A stretch of 64,000 nt of DNA from Patiria miniata (taxonomy: Eukaryota > Echinodermata > Asteroidea > Valvatida > Asterinidae): assembly GCF_015706575.1 (NCBI RefSeq), contig NW_024037063.1:10106927-10170926 (forward strand), in the 5' to 3' direction. Below, piece after piece: positions 24,423-58,912 of the stretch. Under the pieces are notes generated by a model. That model did no database searches, was not told where the DNA came from, and saw nothing but the letters and a program-made list of their open reading frames with translations. The translations under genes and the position numbers were made by a program. How positions within the stretch are numbered: position 1 is the first letter of the stretch; every line of letters starts with the position of its first letter.

Positions 24423-24600
24423 CAGTCGAACACCTTTATAACAAGGTCTTTATGGGACTTTACAAATTACCTTGTTGTAACAGGTACCTTGTATTAACAG
24501 TAATGGAAAACAAAGGAAAACAAAGACTCGGGACCTAAAATTTTGCTTGTTATAAGCAGGATGTTGCATTAACAGTGCTCTTCTTATCAGGGTTCGACTG
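24423..24600. mobile_element. TA-flanked MITE (CAGTCGAAC ends)
   Basis: CAGTCGAACACCTTTATAAC at the left and GGGTTCGACTG at the right are inverted and bordered by TA (24421-24422 and 24601-24602). Total 178 bp. The ends and TA duplication resemble Tc1/mariner-derived MITEs. Confidence 0.7.
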
Positions 24601-25929
24601 TATAAGTGTTTATGGTGTGTTTCATGTAATTATGGGTGATTTAGCATATTTATGTTAAATGTAGCACATTTTGAAGTGCCGCATCTAACAGAATTGTGCC
24701 ATTACCATACGGTCACCCTGATACAGATGTTTGCTATCACTGTAATGTATTTAGTTTGTTATAGCAGGCCATGATAGTATTGTGATGTTACTTTAAGTAG
24801 CTTTTCACAAGAATTAAAAATATGGCAAGACATACGAGTTTTAAGATAATGACCTTGGGAAATGTATCCTTTTTCATCAATGTGTGACTTGGTCCAACAA
24901 CATGAATTTGGACCTTTTGGGGCAATATTTCTTTCATTAACCCTAACTCCCGATGCCTTTTTGCTAGGATGTAGCCTCAATCCTGCAAAATCCTCCAATT
25001 GGCCTCATGGAAAAATAGCATATAGCCTCAATCCTGCAAATTCCTCCGTTATTTCTTGAATATGGTCCATGGAGGGGTGACCACTGCCTGAATCCTGCAA
25101 AATCCTCCGGCTGTGACTGTCAATAGGCTGAGACAGAGGCAGTGACATCCTGGAGCAGTGCGGAGGATGTCAATTATAATCAAGGACTAAAGTTATGCAC
25201 GGCTGACCATAAACAACACAAGGTCCGGCCCAAGACCTTGACACAGTGCATCCTCCAAAATCAGCAATGCACTTTTGCCATGTAACCTCAATCCTAGCTG
25301 CAAATTCCTCCAATTTGCAAAAAGGATTTTGGAGGATTCAGGGCGGTTAGGGTTAAAATCAGAGCACACTCGGCTCAAGTTCAACTTGACATGCCACTTA
25401 GGTTGATATCCTGATAAATATATATCATGTGGATGAAAATATCTCTTGAGCTGTAGTTGAAAAGTAGCTCTAAGCAACTTCATACTTATATTGCTGGATG
25501 TGATCACAAAGTGATTATGAAAACCAAGTGGCAATGTCTCATTGTAGTGAGTTATTAAATGTTATGTTGACGAGTTGTTTTATGCCAACATTATAATAAA
25601 AATATTTTTTTTTTAAATATGAAGGGATTTAAAACAAATTTTTTGCTCCGGTTTTACTTAAACCGAGGCCATATCGCAAACATGTATAAATTTAAACCAA
25701 TGACTGAAGTGATTAAAAAGAAATGTGGAAAAACATTTGATGGTTGTTTTCTTTGTGGCCATTTATTCCTGTGCTTGTGGAAACTTATTTTGCCATCTTT
25801 AGTTTTGACAGTTCAACTTCACTATCATTGACCATCTTCACAGTAAATGATTATGTTTGAGGCAATGCAAGTATCCATACCCTATTATTCATATACATGT
25901 ACCATACTCGGTCATGGGTCATTCGTGGG

Positions 25930-26218
25930 ATGCTGTGGTCCAGTGGTTACGGTGTTCGACTCATGTGCCGTGGTACATGGGTTCGATTCCTGACGGGGAA
26001 CACGGTGCTTGTGCGCTTGGGCAAGGCACTTTACTACGATTGCCTCTCTCCACCCAGGTGTAGTAAATGGGTACCTGGTAGGAAGAAATTCCTTCAAATG
26101 CTTGAGCGCCGTAATGGCAGCCGTGCTAAAGCCAGGGTAATAATTGAGCGCCAGGAGCGTCACTTAGTGACGAATACGAGCGCTATACAAGAAACCACTA
26201 TTATTATACTATTACATT
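25930..26218 (+). mobile_element. tRNA-derived SINE
   Basis: A-box TGGTCCAGTGG (25936-25946) and B-box GGTTCGATTCC (25980-25990) form an intact internal Pol III promoter. The body has TGCGCTTGGGCAAGGCAC, CACCCAGGTGTAGTAAATGG and GAGCGCCAGGAGCGTCAC, and the 3' end is a short ATT-rich run. A second member with the same tail lies at 40728. Confidence 0.82.
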
Positions 26219-26265
26219 TAGGGTGCATAAAGTGTACCTTTTTTCCTGTCCCTGTACCTTGGTAC

Positions 26266-26521
26266 TTAACCAGTTCACGCAGGATGACGTGTATACACGT
26301 AAAGGTTTTGTGGTATTCGGAACGGATGACGAATAAACACGCAACGAGCGAGGCCAGAAATATCTGTCTGCGACCCGCTCGCAGCGAGCGAGGCCGGAAA
26401 TATCTGGGTGTGCTACCCACAGATGACGGCCTGAACCTGCCTGGCATCGAAGTTCGTGAAAAACAATCCGGCGCGTCTCTGTCCGGTTAATGTCAAAATA
26501 TTCCAGGCGCGAACTGGTTAA
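26266..26521 (-). mobile_element. TTAA-ended MITE, family 1, copy 4 (inverted)
   Basis: TTAACCAGTTCACGCAGG at the left and CCAGGCGCGAACTGGTTAA at the right. The interior is the reverse complement of the other copies (GAATAAACACGCAACGAGCG, GAGGCCGGAAATATCTG). It sits 47 bp downstream of the SINE at 25930. Confidence 0.8.
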
Positions 26522-27681
26522 GAATGACTTCAACATTTTTTTTTGATTTGTTGGGTAGGTAAATGCTCCATTTATTAGGAAGTTTGCTCATAATCACTAT
26601 GGGAGGACGATTGCATTAAGGAGTGCATCAGAATTTTAAAATCATAGATCTCAGATGTAACATGGACAGGGAAAAAAAAGTGATCCAAAATTTAAAGAAT
26701 TACCCTTATTTCTCCAAACCAACCTTTTGAAAGGCCACAAAATGTTTATTCTCCCCATTTTTCTCTCTTTAACTTGTATTGTCATTCTGGCTGTTTTAGC
26801 ACCTTTCACAAGCCAATGCTGAGTTTTGTATTCATGAAAAGCAATGATATTCATGGGAAAAAAATCCAATCAGACAAACAGTGCGTACACAGTGTGTCTC
26901 GTACATAGGAGCTCAAAAGAACTCGCAAAGCTCAATCTAATTGTTCATGCATGTCAGAGTCCGCGAGTAGACGTAGTGTTACAACTTGTTACGTGTAAGA
27001 AGTCAACAAGAATGAGTTGGTCTTACAGTCACTATGTGGACATGTGAACAAAAGAGGTCCACATAATGCAGGTTGTGTTGACATTATGTGGACTAAGCCG
27101 TGTCCACATAACGTTTCGCCCTCTCTGGAAAACAGGTTTAGAGGCATTTTCGGGTTAGGGTAATCATCGCAGAATGAAGAGAAACATTCAAGGATATCGA
27201 AAAACAAATTTGAGGTGGAAAGAGTTTTCACAGTTTAAGTAAAGTTATTTTTTGTACCGAGTTTTCTTAACTACACAAAAACATAGAAATGTCCACATAG
27301 CCTATGTAAAACAAACATGGGGGTGTGTGTGTGTGTTTCTTATTTGAAAACAATGTCCAACTGACACGGCCGTTTTGGGCACAATAAGTGCCAGGCACGA
27401 TAAAACTTTGTTGCTAGTGCTGTGCATTTTTGAATAATTTGGTATTCGATTATTTGAACTTGAATTCAACTAAATATTCAAATATTTGAAACACGGCAAA
27501 TTAGTTTTACATGTGCTAGCCTAAAATGCATGCGCCAGTCGGAAATTGCACGTGCCAGTCAGGCGCCTGACCTGGTAGCAAATCGCAATAAATGCATGCA
27601 TAGATTGGGATGTAAATTGTCCACTGATCCAGGATATGCATGAACAATGGGCTTAACATGTATAAATATTACAAAACCCAG

Positions 27682-28741
27682 CGATCGTGAAGTGTAGGGC
27701 CCCTCTTTAGTTTTGGTCAAATTAAAGTCAATGCTATTTTTTTTATCATTCCCAAATGACTTTTCCCACCTATCAACCCTCCTATGCAAACAATCATTGT
27801 GTGCAAAGCTGTCCTTTCAGTCAAAATCAAACAAGTGACTGTTTTCAACAGTTAAGAATTCCCAGCGTGCATAAAACAGGATTGACTGCTGGGACTGTTT
27901 AAGTATTAACTTGATACAGCTGTGGGCAAGTATGCGCAAGAACTGTTGTTGACCAATGGTTAACCATAGTTCGACTAAAGTTAGCTCGAACTCTGTCTTG
28001 TCGACGATGGTTGACTACGCTAGTCGACTATTTGGAACCAGCCTGCTGGGCAGGTTGCTTCGCTGGTAACCAATAGCCGCACACATTCATAACGTACAGC
28101 AGGGAGCCAGGATCCAGAAGTTTTGCGATGACATTTTGACCAGCGTTTGAATAGAGACATTCGCACGCTGCTATTAGTGCGCAGGCGTAAGTTATGCCAC
28201 ACTTCAAGCAGTAGTTGACTAATGGTCCTGTGACCACAACTTGCCTGCTTTGTCTGTTGATCGAGTTTGACTAGTCACAGTGCTTGCTCAACATATGATC
28301 GGACTGCTGGTGACTAGCCTTTGTTAAAAGTATAGCAGGGGAAGTGGAGGTAGATTTTGACTGTCTGTGACTGTTTAAATAGCGGGAGGGTTAAACTCAG
28401 ACTTGTCTTAATTCTAATGACATCATTTTTAAAAATAATTTTGAGCAGTTTCTTTTGAAGTAGAAAATGCGGTTTGCTTACACATTTTACAGTTGGTTCC
28501 ATGCAAACCAACGCGGTTTTGTGTGTTCACTGCGCGTTGTGGTGATTGCCATCTTTATTTTTGTTTTGCGTTTTGTCGTCTTCATCGTCGCTTTACCCCA
28601 AAATTTCACCTCAGAAATAAAAGCCCTGCCCTCTATCTACGACAATCCTGTTGATTTGTAATGTTGCTAGTTTCATGTTGAGTCCAATAACCAACAAATG
28701 GTTTTTGTTGCCTTATAGGGTACAGGGTCCTAAACTACACA
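27682..28741. mobile_element. GTAGGGCCCC foldback element interrupted by a second element
   Basis: The left end GATCGTGAAGTGTAGGGCCC matches the element at 40048-40475. The right end near 28720-28735 (TTATAGGGTACAGGGTCCT) matches the far end of that copy in diverged form. The interior is split by a 622-bp insert (27773-28394) that the 40-kb copy lacks. Confidence 0.65.
27773..28394. mobile_element. TTAA-type MITE, family 3, nested copy
   Basis: Starts TCAACCCTCCTATGCAAAC (the expected TTAA is mutated to TCAA) and ends AATAGCGGGAGGGTTAA. It shares CTGTCCTTTCAGTCAAAATC, CAAGTGACTGTTTTC, TATAGCAGGGGAAGTGGA and GACTGTCTGTGACTG with the cleaner copy at 55738-56086. Non-coding. Confidence 0.72.
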
Positions 28742-29200
28742 ATCACTAGACCATCATATACATGTATTGATAAATTTATGTTTTAATGTAGCCGTTTAGT
28801 CTAGCTGAAACTTGAAAGATTATAAATATGCTATCTTATACAGTACGATTAAAATGACAAAATGGCGCTTTTGGTCATCTTCTCGAGACAACTCATATTT
28901 TTTTAATATTCCAATTGGAATTATATAGCACAGCCCTATTTGTCACTGATATATTCCACATGTTAAAGGAGCAACTTAGTGGTGGGATTTAAATCCAGAT
29001 TTTTAAAAAATTCGGTTTGAATTTCACTACTCGGTTTGGATTTTGGAAACTGGATATTCAAAACCAACCTTACAAAAATTAAGTCTTCCATGTTTTTGTG
29101 ACACGGGCTAGAACAACTGGAACAAACCTTAATTTGCTCCGTGATTTTTTTAATTGTAACTGCATTTACTTGCTTGTGGTCTTCTTGGTATGGGTGCATT

Positions 29201-29648
29201 CGTTTAGCTCACCCCGTTCGACACAGGTAAAGGCAGACAGGTTAGTCACAACAGCCGGGCCAATCGAACGCTCAACCGCGGGCCATCACGATCCTCACTT
29301 GACGCCCTTAGCCGTGGCCGTAGCCACTGAAAAAATGCCCGTTTCGGATTGGGTCATAGTTTGAGATTTACTACTTTTTAGTCAATTGCAAAACTTCAAA
29401 CAGTTGGGCTGAAATAATAACTCTCAAAAGTCGCAATGAACTCAATAAATGATTACCTTTAGACTTCAAATAAAGTCATCTTTTAAGTCAAATTGAGATT
29501 TCCGCTGGCCCACCGCCATATTTGTCCGTTTCTAGGGAATGAACAACGCATGCGTGATGTACTTCCACCAGTGACTCTGCTCCACGAGCAGGGTCTGTGG
29601 TGGCTGACCCAGGTGAGCCCCGAGAATGACGTCATGGTGAGCTAAACG
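29201..29648. mobile_element. Element with 13-bp perfect terminal inverted repeats
   Basis: CGTTTAGCTCACC (29201-29213) and GGTGAGCTAAACG (29636-29648). About 450 bp, GC-richer at both ends. No target duplication is obvious and no transposase is encoded. Confidence 0.6.
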
Positions 29649-29661
29649 AACTCATTTGAAT

Positions 29662-29863
29662 AAGCCTTTTTGGAGTTCCAACTGCGCGCATTCGTAACCT
29701 GTGACAACGCACACTGTTTGTCTCAAATGCCCTTTGACAGTACTCACAATGCACAAACAGCCTTTTTGTAAAGTCAGTGGCGCGATGATGTCAAAGGCCA
29801 TTGAGACCAACAATGCGCGTTGTCACAGGTTACGAATGCGCAGTTGGAACTCCGAAAAGGCTT
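29662..29863. mobile_element. Short foldback MITE with ~48-bp arms
   Basis: AAGCCTTTTTGGAGTTCCAA and GCATTCGTAACCTGTGACAA are mirrored at 29816-29863 with few mismatches. The loop holds a second, weaker inverted pair (CTCAAATGCCCTTTGACA / TGTCAAAGGCCATTGAG with a gap). Confidence 0.72.
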
Positions 29864-30377
29864 ATTATCAGAGTTCTTAACTTCTTACCCATAATGTTAA
29901 CATTATAGCTCTGAAGTGTTGTAAAGGTCGAGATGGTCATTTAATCCTGCAAACTATACCCAATCATTGGGAGGGCAAATGTTGCATGTGACAACTCACA
30001 AGTTTTGTTGGCATAACTGTGAGCTTATTCGGAACTTCCGGTGAAATTGGATAACATTCGGATTTGAAATCTCATATTTCTCTCACCACAACTCCAACCC
30101 AATTAACCTTGACCAAAGTCAAGGCCTCAAAACGGGTCCTTATTTTCAAATGTGATATACATACATTTATCACTAAAATATTGGCAAAAAATTGTACATT
30201 TTAAATCATACTTTCCAAAACAGAGGTCTTACTTGCTGTTCTTAGGTTCATAGCGGGACCCAACATTTTGGAAGCTTATATATCTGAAAGTCCTCCAATG
30301 TTATTAGGATCCTTGTACAAAGAGTCAGTGTGGTCTTTCAAAGTGAAAGCCTACGTGGGACGAGTTGGGGCCCACTG

Positions 30378-30431
30378 TCACGTGAACTTGAAACCTTTCT
30401 CCTGCAAATCTTTTCTTGCCTCTTCGATTTC
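30378..30431 (-). CDS. DPM3: DPM3 coding exon 4
   Basis: Acceptor CATCTGCAG|GAA on the minus strand. Encodes EIEEARKDLQEKGFKFT and TGA, the conserved cytosolic end of the protein. Confidence 0.92.
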   Translation of the reverse strand, partial: EIEEARKDLQEKGFKFT

Positions 30432-32940
30432 CTGCAGATGAAGAAAAGTGAAAAGAAAATGAAGAGAAACTAAAGCTTTTTGTCTGTGCAGGAATTTGGG
30501 ACTGGGATAAAATGGGACAAAAACATCAGTGTGTACAGCCTGCGCATGTTTGTGCTTGAGATGCATTTTGTTTTGAAGGGAACACAACTCGGAAATGGCC
30601 AATGACAGACAAGATAGGTGTTAAGCAACCTCGTCCCCAGTGCTTACTTTATTTCCAACCGTGTTTCCAATAGTAAGCCCTGGATAGGAAACTTTCTTCC
30701 TGTATCCTGATTCGATATCGCAATTGGCTAGTAATGGATTTTTATCGTGTACTTGGTGTTGTTATTCACAACGTGCAGTACGTGTTTTCGCAATCATTCG
30801 TCCACGCCTTCTCAAAAATATTCCTTTCCTTTCCAATTTGTTAATATTAATATGAAATGTGATAGTGCATGTTGTCTCAATAAGATCGTAACAGTTTAAT
30901 TAAATAAATCGTGTTTTCGTAACTCACGCTGTGCTCGTGCTGCGACGAATTGACTCTTTTTTTTACCCCACACACCGCATACAAAAATGAACGATAATGT
31001 AACGCTATTAACTCTACAACACTGAATTTGTTTCTACTTCTACCTTTTTAAGAGATTCAGCAGCTTCTTCGCAATCGTTGAACGTCGCTACCCGGTAACC
31101 AATGGTCGCCAATGAGAAACACTGCAACACAAATACAGCAAAATGAAAATATGTCAATGTATGTCACTGAAAAAAACAAGTGTACTTGTATGCATTTTTG
31201 TCCATGTTGCACTTCCAATTTTTGCTGTCTTTTTAACCTGACAACGGGGCCATGCAATTTCCATGGATGATAAATTCGTATTTGCTTAAGACCAATGTTT
31301 TTAATTACGGACCATTAGAAACAGACGTATGGGATAGGTATGCGGCTCAAATTAGTGTTTAACAAGCACTATTACATGTAAATTTGCAGTTTTTCGCCTG
31401 GCACATTGTGGGCAATCAGCGTTTAACAACAAAATCTTAAGATGTATACATTTTGGTTCGATGAAATATAACCACCACACAAAATGGAGACATTAACTAG
31501 CTGGTTGTTTTTTTCCGAGATGCATTCATATACCATCATTTCCAATGGTCCCTATTTCGACCAGTGCAGTTCCCGAAACTGAATGGATGATTTCACTTAC
31601 CGCGAAGACTATCAGCAAATAAACTGGAAGCTGTGGAAACAAAGAAATTGAGAAAACAAAAATCGGTGAGGTTATACCAACTTGCATCTGACACCCCATG
31701 CTCAGGAATGGATGCAAACTTTCAAATGTACAAATTCAAGATTTTTGCTGGGGAATTGAATCCTCCAAAAATCCAATATGTGCAGAAAACCATTGGCACA
31801 GTCTTTTCTTTCTCTTATAAAGCGCACCTATCAACAATTATACTCAAAGGCAACATCATTATCTGGTTCGTAAGTGACTGCGTCATCCACACCTGCACAT
31901 CACTGATTACTAGCGCCCCCTTGGCAATACTTCCGGTTCCATTGGTTCCAACGCTACAGCGTGTCCAGTACGCATGGTTAAGTTGAGATGACGTCACACT
32001 TACGAACCGGATTACCCTGACACATTCCAAATACCATCTCAGCTCCCTGGGGAGTATATAGCACAATGCTGCCATTTCAGCGCAAGGCAGCTAAAATCAA
32101 TTACCATAACAATCTCTGCCCTCACAGGTACCCATTTACTCCTGGGTGGGGAGAAGCAATGAGTGACAAAGTACCTTGCCCAAGGACACATGTACGGCAA
32201 CCCGAGGCTGGAATTTACACTGGGCTCAATGACCATTTTCATATCTCTTCTCATTTCATATCAAATACCCTCCGGGCAGCTTAGCAAAAAAAATCACACG
32301 GAGTTGCCACATGGAGAATTTTATCACCACATGTGTCAGTAGGTCAATAACCCCCGCATGCCTGTACATGCACAAGACATAGGTCATTCACATCGTCAGG
32401 GATTGTTTACAACCTGTCTGAGATCTGGGCAGCACGAGGAGTTGACACAAAGAGATCGGCGGCACAAGGGGTTTGGCCGCCTCTTTCTCCAATTACTGCA
32501 CAGAGGCATGAGCCGCCATCTTGGCTTCTGTCTTTCAACAGTCCTTACTCCGGAGTGGCTAGGGCCTGGCCAATGGTAGTCTACAGGCTTGTGGTGTATA
32601 GTTGGGGTGAGGATTACATAGAAGCTTGGCCTAATTGGCTCATTGAAAAAAAATTATGCCCATATTTGGAAAATGTGGAGAATTTTATCACCGCTTCGCT
32701 GCTCGGAGGGTTAAAAGTGGCAATCAATTATTAGATAATTGATCAAATATTTCAATATTTAATCGTTCAACAGTCAGCACAGCTTTAGCATGAACACAAC
32801 ACAGACTGAAAACTTACTGGCACGATTACTTCTTTTATCCTAGGATCAAGTTGGACTGGGACAAGGTCAAATACGAAGGCACTCCATACGCTTGCGAATA
32901 GTACCAAGGCCGTTATCCATTGAACTAACTTAGTTGCCAT
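30378..32940 (-). CDS. DPM3: Dolichol-phosphate mannosyltransferase subunit 3
   Basis: Minus-strand exons 32940-32818, 31630-31601, 31121-31044 and 30431-30378 splice in phase 0 throughout to 94 codons plus TGA. The length fits vertebrate DPM3 (about 92 aa). Two N-terminal hydrophobic helices (residues 5-25, WITALVLFASVWSAFVF; and about 42-58, LPVYLLIVFACFSLATIG) precede the family motif GYRVATFNDCEEAA and a charged C-terminal helix ending DLQEKGFKFT. In the known complex, DPM3 anchors the catalytic subunit DPM1 on the ER membrane through this C-terminal region and is stabilised by DPM2; the complex makes dolichol-phosphate mannose for N-glycans, GPI anchors and O-mannosylation. The start ATG fits the family N-terminus. 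Confidence 0.93.
30432..31043. other. DPM3 intron, nothing else recognised
   Basis: Lies between coding exons 4 and 3. No repeat, RNA gene or open frame supported. Confidence 0.6.
31044..31121 (-). CDS. DPM3: DPM3 coding exon 3
   Basis: Acceptor GTGTTGCAG|TGT and donor AAG|GTAGAA. Encodes 26 residues, CFSLATIGYRVATFNDCEEA onward, the most conserved part of DPM3. Confidence 0.92.
31122..31600. other. DPM3 intron, nothing else recognised
   Basis: AT-rich sequence between exons 3 and 2; no feature supported. Confidence 0.6.
31601..31630 (-). CDS. DPM3: DPM3 coding exon 2 (30-nt microexon)
   Basis: Acceptor TTTCCACAG|CTT and donor GCG|GTAAGT on the minus strand enclose exactly ten codons (LPVYLLIVFA), the first half of the second membrane helix. 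Human DPM3 has the same stretch as LPAYLLVSAG. Skipping it would keep frame but destroy the helix. Confidence 0.9.
31631..32817. other. DPM3 intron with repeat fragments
   Basis: Contains a block (about 31900-32010) related to 50545-50660; a minus-strand SINE fragment (about 32115-32215: ACAGGTACCCATTTACTCC, CTTGCCCAAGGACAC); and an element bounded by TACCCTCCGGGCAGC (32266-32280) and GCTGCTCGGAGGGTTA (32698-32713). Confidence 0.55.
32266..32713. mobile_element. Probable inverted-repeat element in a DPM3 intron
   Basis: Terminal inverted repeats of about 15 bp, ACCCTCCGGGCAGC against GCTGCTCGGAGGGT. Both ends also share GGAGAATTTTATCACC a short way inside, in direct orientation. No coding capacity. 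Confidence 0.45.
32818..32940 (-). CDS. DPM3: DPM3 coding exon 1
   Basis: ATG at 32940-32938; donor CCA|GTAAGT. Encodes 41 residues starting MATKLVQWI with the first transmembrane helix. The human protein starts MTKLAQWL, which supports this start. Confidence 0.92.
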
Positions 32941-33650
32941 GACGATACTCCGACACAGTGACGGCGCCTGACAATGAAATGTAGAGAAAATGAAATGACA
33001 TTCATAAATAAGACAGTTTACCCATTCCCATTGGGATCCGCAACATAAGTCCGACACCTCATATTCATAGGTCCGACACCTCATAGGTCCGACGCCTCAT
33101 AAGTCAGACAAAATCGCATCCCCTAACCAAATAAAGGCCCATAAGTCCGACGCCTCATAGGTCTGACGCCTCATAGCTCTGATAACACGTAGGTCCGACA
33201 AATTAAAAGCCTCGTTTTTCCGACGTCGGACTTAAGAGGCGTCGGACCTATGACGTGGAATACAAAAATTTTATGCCTCATAAAGTCCGACGCCTCATAA
33301 GTCCGAAATTTTGGATTTATGAGCCGTCGGACCTACTGAGGCATCGGACTTATGATACGGCCCCCTCCCATTGGTTGAGAGGCCGTCATATGGTCAGTCT
33401 TAAACAGATGAAAAAGACCTGGGCCCAATTTCTTGGCCCTGCTTACGTTAATTACCGTTATATATTGGTTGAACGTTCACAATCCTCACGTTAGGCATAT
33501 GCGCAATACTACACCAGTGAGTCAGTAGCCTATTTCATAGTCCTAAATTCACAACACACTTACCACAGCTGCATCTGCGCGACATCGCGCAGTACACCGA
33601 ATGAACGCGCCAATCTCCCTTAAAGAAGTTGTTTATCTTACTCGCGAGCC
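32941..33650 (-). promoter_or_regulatory. Probable DPM3 5' UTR exon and intron
   Basis: On the minus strand a strong acceptor CATTGTCAG|GCGCCG (exon from 32967) lies 27 nt upstream of the ATG, and a strong donor CTGTG|GTAAGT ends a CG-rich segment at 33564. This suggests a short non-coding first exon ending at 33564, spliced to 32967. The 5' end of that exon is not visible. The intron holds the TCCGACGCCTCATA repeat cluster. Confidence 0.5.
33038..33356. repeat. Clustered 14-16-bp repeat (TCCGACGCCTCATA), both orientations
   Basis: At least ten copies of CATAGGTCCGACGCCT or close variants occur, most in one direction and several inverted (AGGCGTCGGACCTATGA near 33236). Spacing is irregular, so this is not a simple tandem array. 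It lies in the predicted DPM3 5' UTR intron. Confidence 0.75.
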
Positions 33651-34357
33651 GGACACTGTAAACATGGTGGCCCCCCCAAAAAAACCGGAATGGTATACTT
33701 CGTAACTATACTACATAGAGCCTTGAGGGCAGGGTTTTATACTCTTGAGGGAAATTTGCATAGGCCTAGGGGGTAAAATAACGCCAAACCGTCACAAATA
33801 AGGATGGCGATCACCGCAATGTACCGTGATGGCGCAAGATGGCTTAATCACATGGCACCAACCGTGAACTCTTAACCCTGTAGGAATAATCGCAATTCGT
33901 TTGAATTTTGACCTCCCCCCCCCCCGTCCCGCCCCCCCCCCCCCCCCCCCTCCAGTCCGGCCCCCATGCATGCATGGTCCCCAAATCAAATGCCCACCCG
34001 ATCGATCGACCGACCGCCGTCGTCAATCTCCTGCATTTCATGTCTATAAAAAAAATAATCTCCTTAAAAAAATATATTAATTCAGACCAGACTCACCAAG
34101 CATTTACTCACGAAATGGCACAGGGAGGGTACGGGTCACGTTTCCGATCCGTTCGCGTTCGTGGCAGAAATTAACGCTGCATCGATGATCGAAAGTCAGT
34201 TTGATCACAACCGCTCAAGCTATCATTTATGCTGGGTCACTGGGCGCAGGTCATTCCGCACGTCACTGTGCACTCGAGTACTTGTACATGGACATGAATT
34301 ATGCAACACGCAGGTTATGCATAATTCATTTTGCGGCGTAATCGTTAATTCAACAAA
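33651..34357. promoter_or_regulatory. Putative bidirectional promoter, DPM3 / PMPCB
   Basis: The space between the presumed DPM3 5' exon (minus) and the PMPCB start codon (plus) is about 0.7 kb. It is richer in CG dinucleotides than the flanks and contains a long C-tract (about 33915-33950). No TATA box is evident on either side. Assigning shared promoter activity is inference from head-to-head spacing. Confidence 0.4.
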
Positions 34358-58049
<23,692 letters not shown>

Positions 58050-58182
58050 TGTCACATGCATTAGCCACGTGTGAAATCAACACTGTAGTCGAGTTCCCAT
58101 TTTGTAAAGGTTAAATCTCTAAAGTTTTGTTGTGCATTTTTAGCAGTGTTGGAGTAGGCTGTACAGATATTTCGGATGACAT

Positions 58183-58188
58183 AATAAA
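58183..58188 (+). terminator. PMPCB polyadenylation signal (AATAAA)
   Basis: AATAAA lies 134 nt after the stop codon and is followed by a GT-rich stretch (TGGGGGTCGCATTTT). Confidence 0.55.
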
Positions 58189-58711
58189 AATGGGGGTCGC
58201 ATTTTATTTATAACAAAGCAAAAGTGGAAAGCTACAGCGTGTACTTGTTTTAAATGATTGATACCCAACAAATATTTCTCTCTAATGTAAATTTTACGCA
58301 GGTTCATAGTTTTACTATCCGCTCAGCAGCCATCGCACACAGATTAACTGCTAAACTTTCTGTAATTTACACTAAAGCAAATTTTTCGTTGCATTGCAAT
58401 GTATCCCCAAAATGCCACAATGTCAACACATACTTAATGCTTTGTGGAGGCAACTTGATATTGAATTTGGAAAGAAAGTTGCATCCTGACGCAAACATTT
58501 CCAATTTTGTTAGAAAAAATGTGTACTTTCAAATTGCATGCAACCCTCCATAGACTTTGTACAAGACAAAAGAAGTGGCGTTTGGATACTGCATTCTTTC
58601 CTATATTTTGTTGAAAATTATAAATTGTTGATACCGGATGGTTGATTGACAAAGAGAACTATTATTCAATTTTCTTGATATCGAAAAAAGTTATTTCCTT
58701 GTCACAATGGG

Positions 58712-58912
58712 CAAGATTTCCATATACGAAGTTCACTAATTTTCCTCTGTATTGACTAACAAGCCCCCAGATAGCAATTTCATGTCATCAAAGTCAATTT
58801 GAGCAGTGAGAAAATACAAGCATTTTCTTAGAAAACACTTAAAATTTTTCAGTCCACTCTCATAGGGTTTGTACACAGAGTGTCGAGTGAACTTCGTATA
58901 TGGAAATCTTTC
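58712..58912. mobile_element. Foldback element (GATTTCCATATACGAAG arms)
   Basis: AAGATTTCCATATACGAAG with TTCACT is mirrored exactly by AGTGAA with CTTCGTATATGGAAATCTT about 195 bp later. AT-rich interior. Confidence 0.75.

Larger units (their letters stand above)
18211..30377. other. 12-kb intergenic region between convergent genes
   Basis: Bounded by the stop codons of the MFSD4-like gene (plus) and DPM3 (minus). Contains TTAA family-1 elements at 20732, 23090 and 26266; the tandem foldbacks at 21414 and 21690; a 23-bp triple repeat at about 23604-23662; a TA-flanked MITE at 24423; a SINE at 25930; the nested element at 27682-28741; and two inverted-repeat elements at 29201-29863. From 18.2 to 20.7 kb and 22.0 to 23.0 kb nothing beyond low-complexity AT-rich DNA was recognised. 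No gene supported. Confidence 0.65.

Noticed and set aside
25897-26490. 197-codon plus-strand frame
   Set aside because: It runs across a SINE and then a TTAA-ended MITE, both non-coding repeats seen elsewhere in the window.
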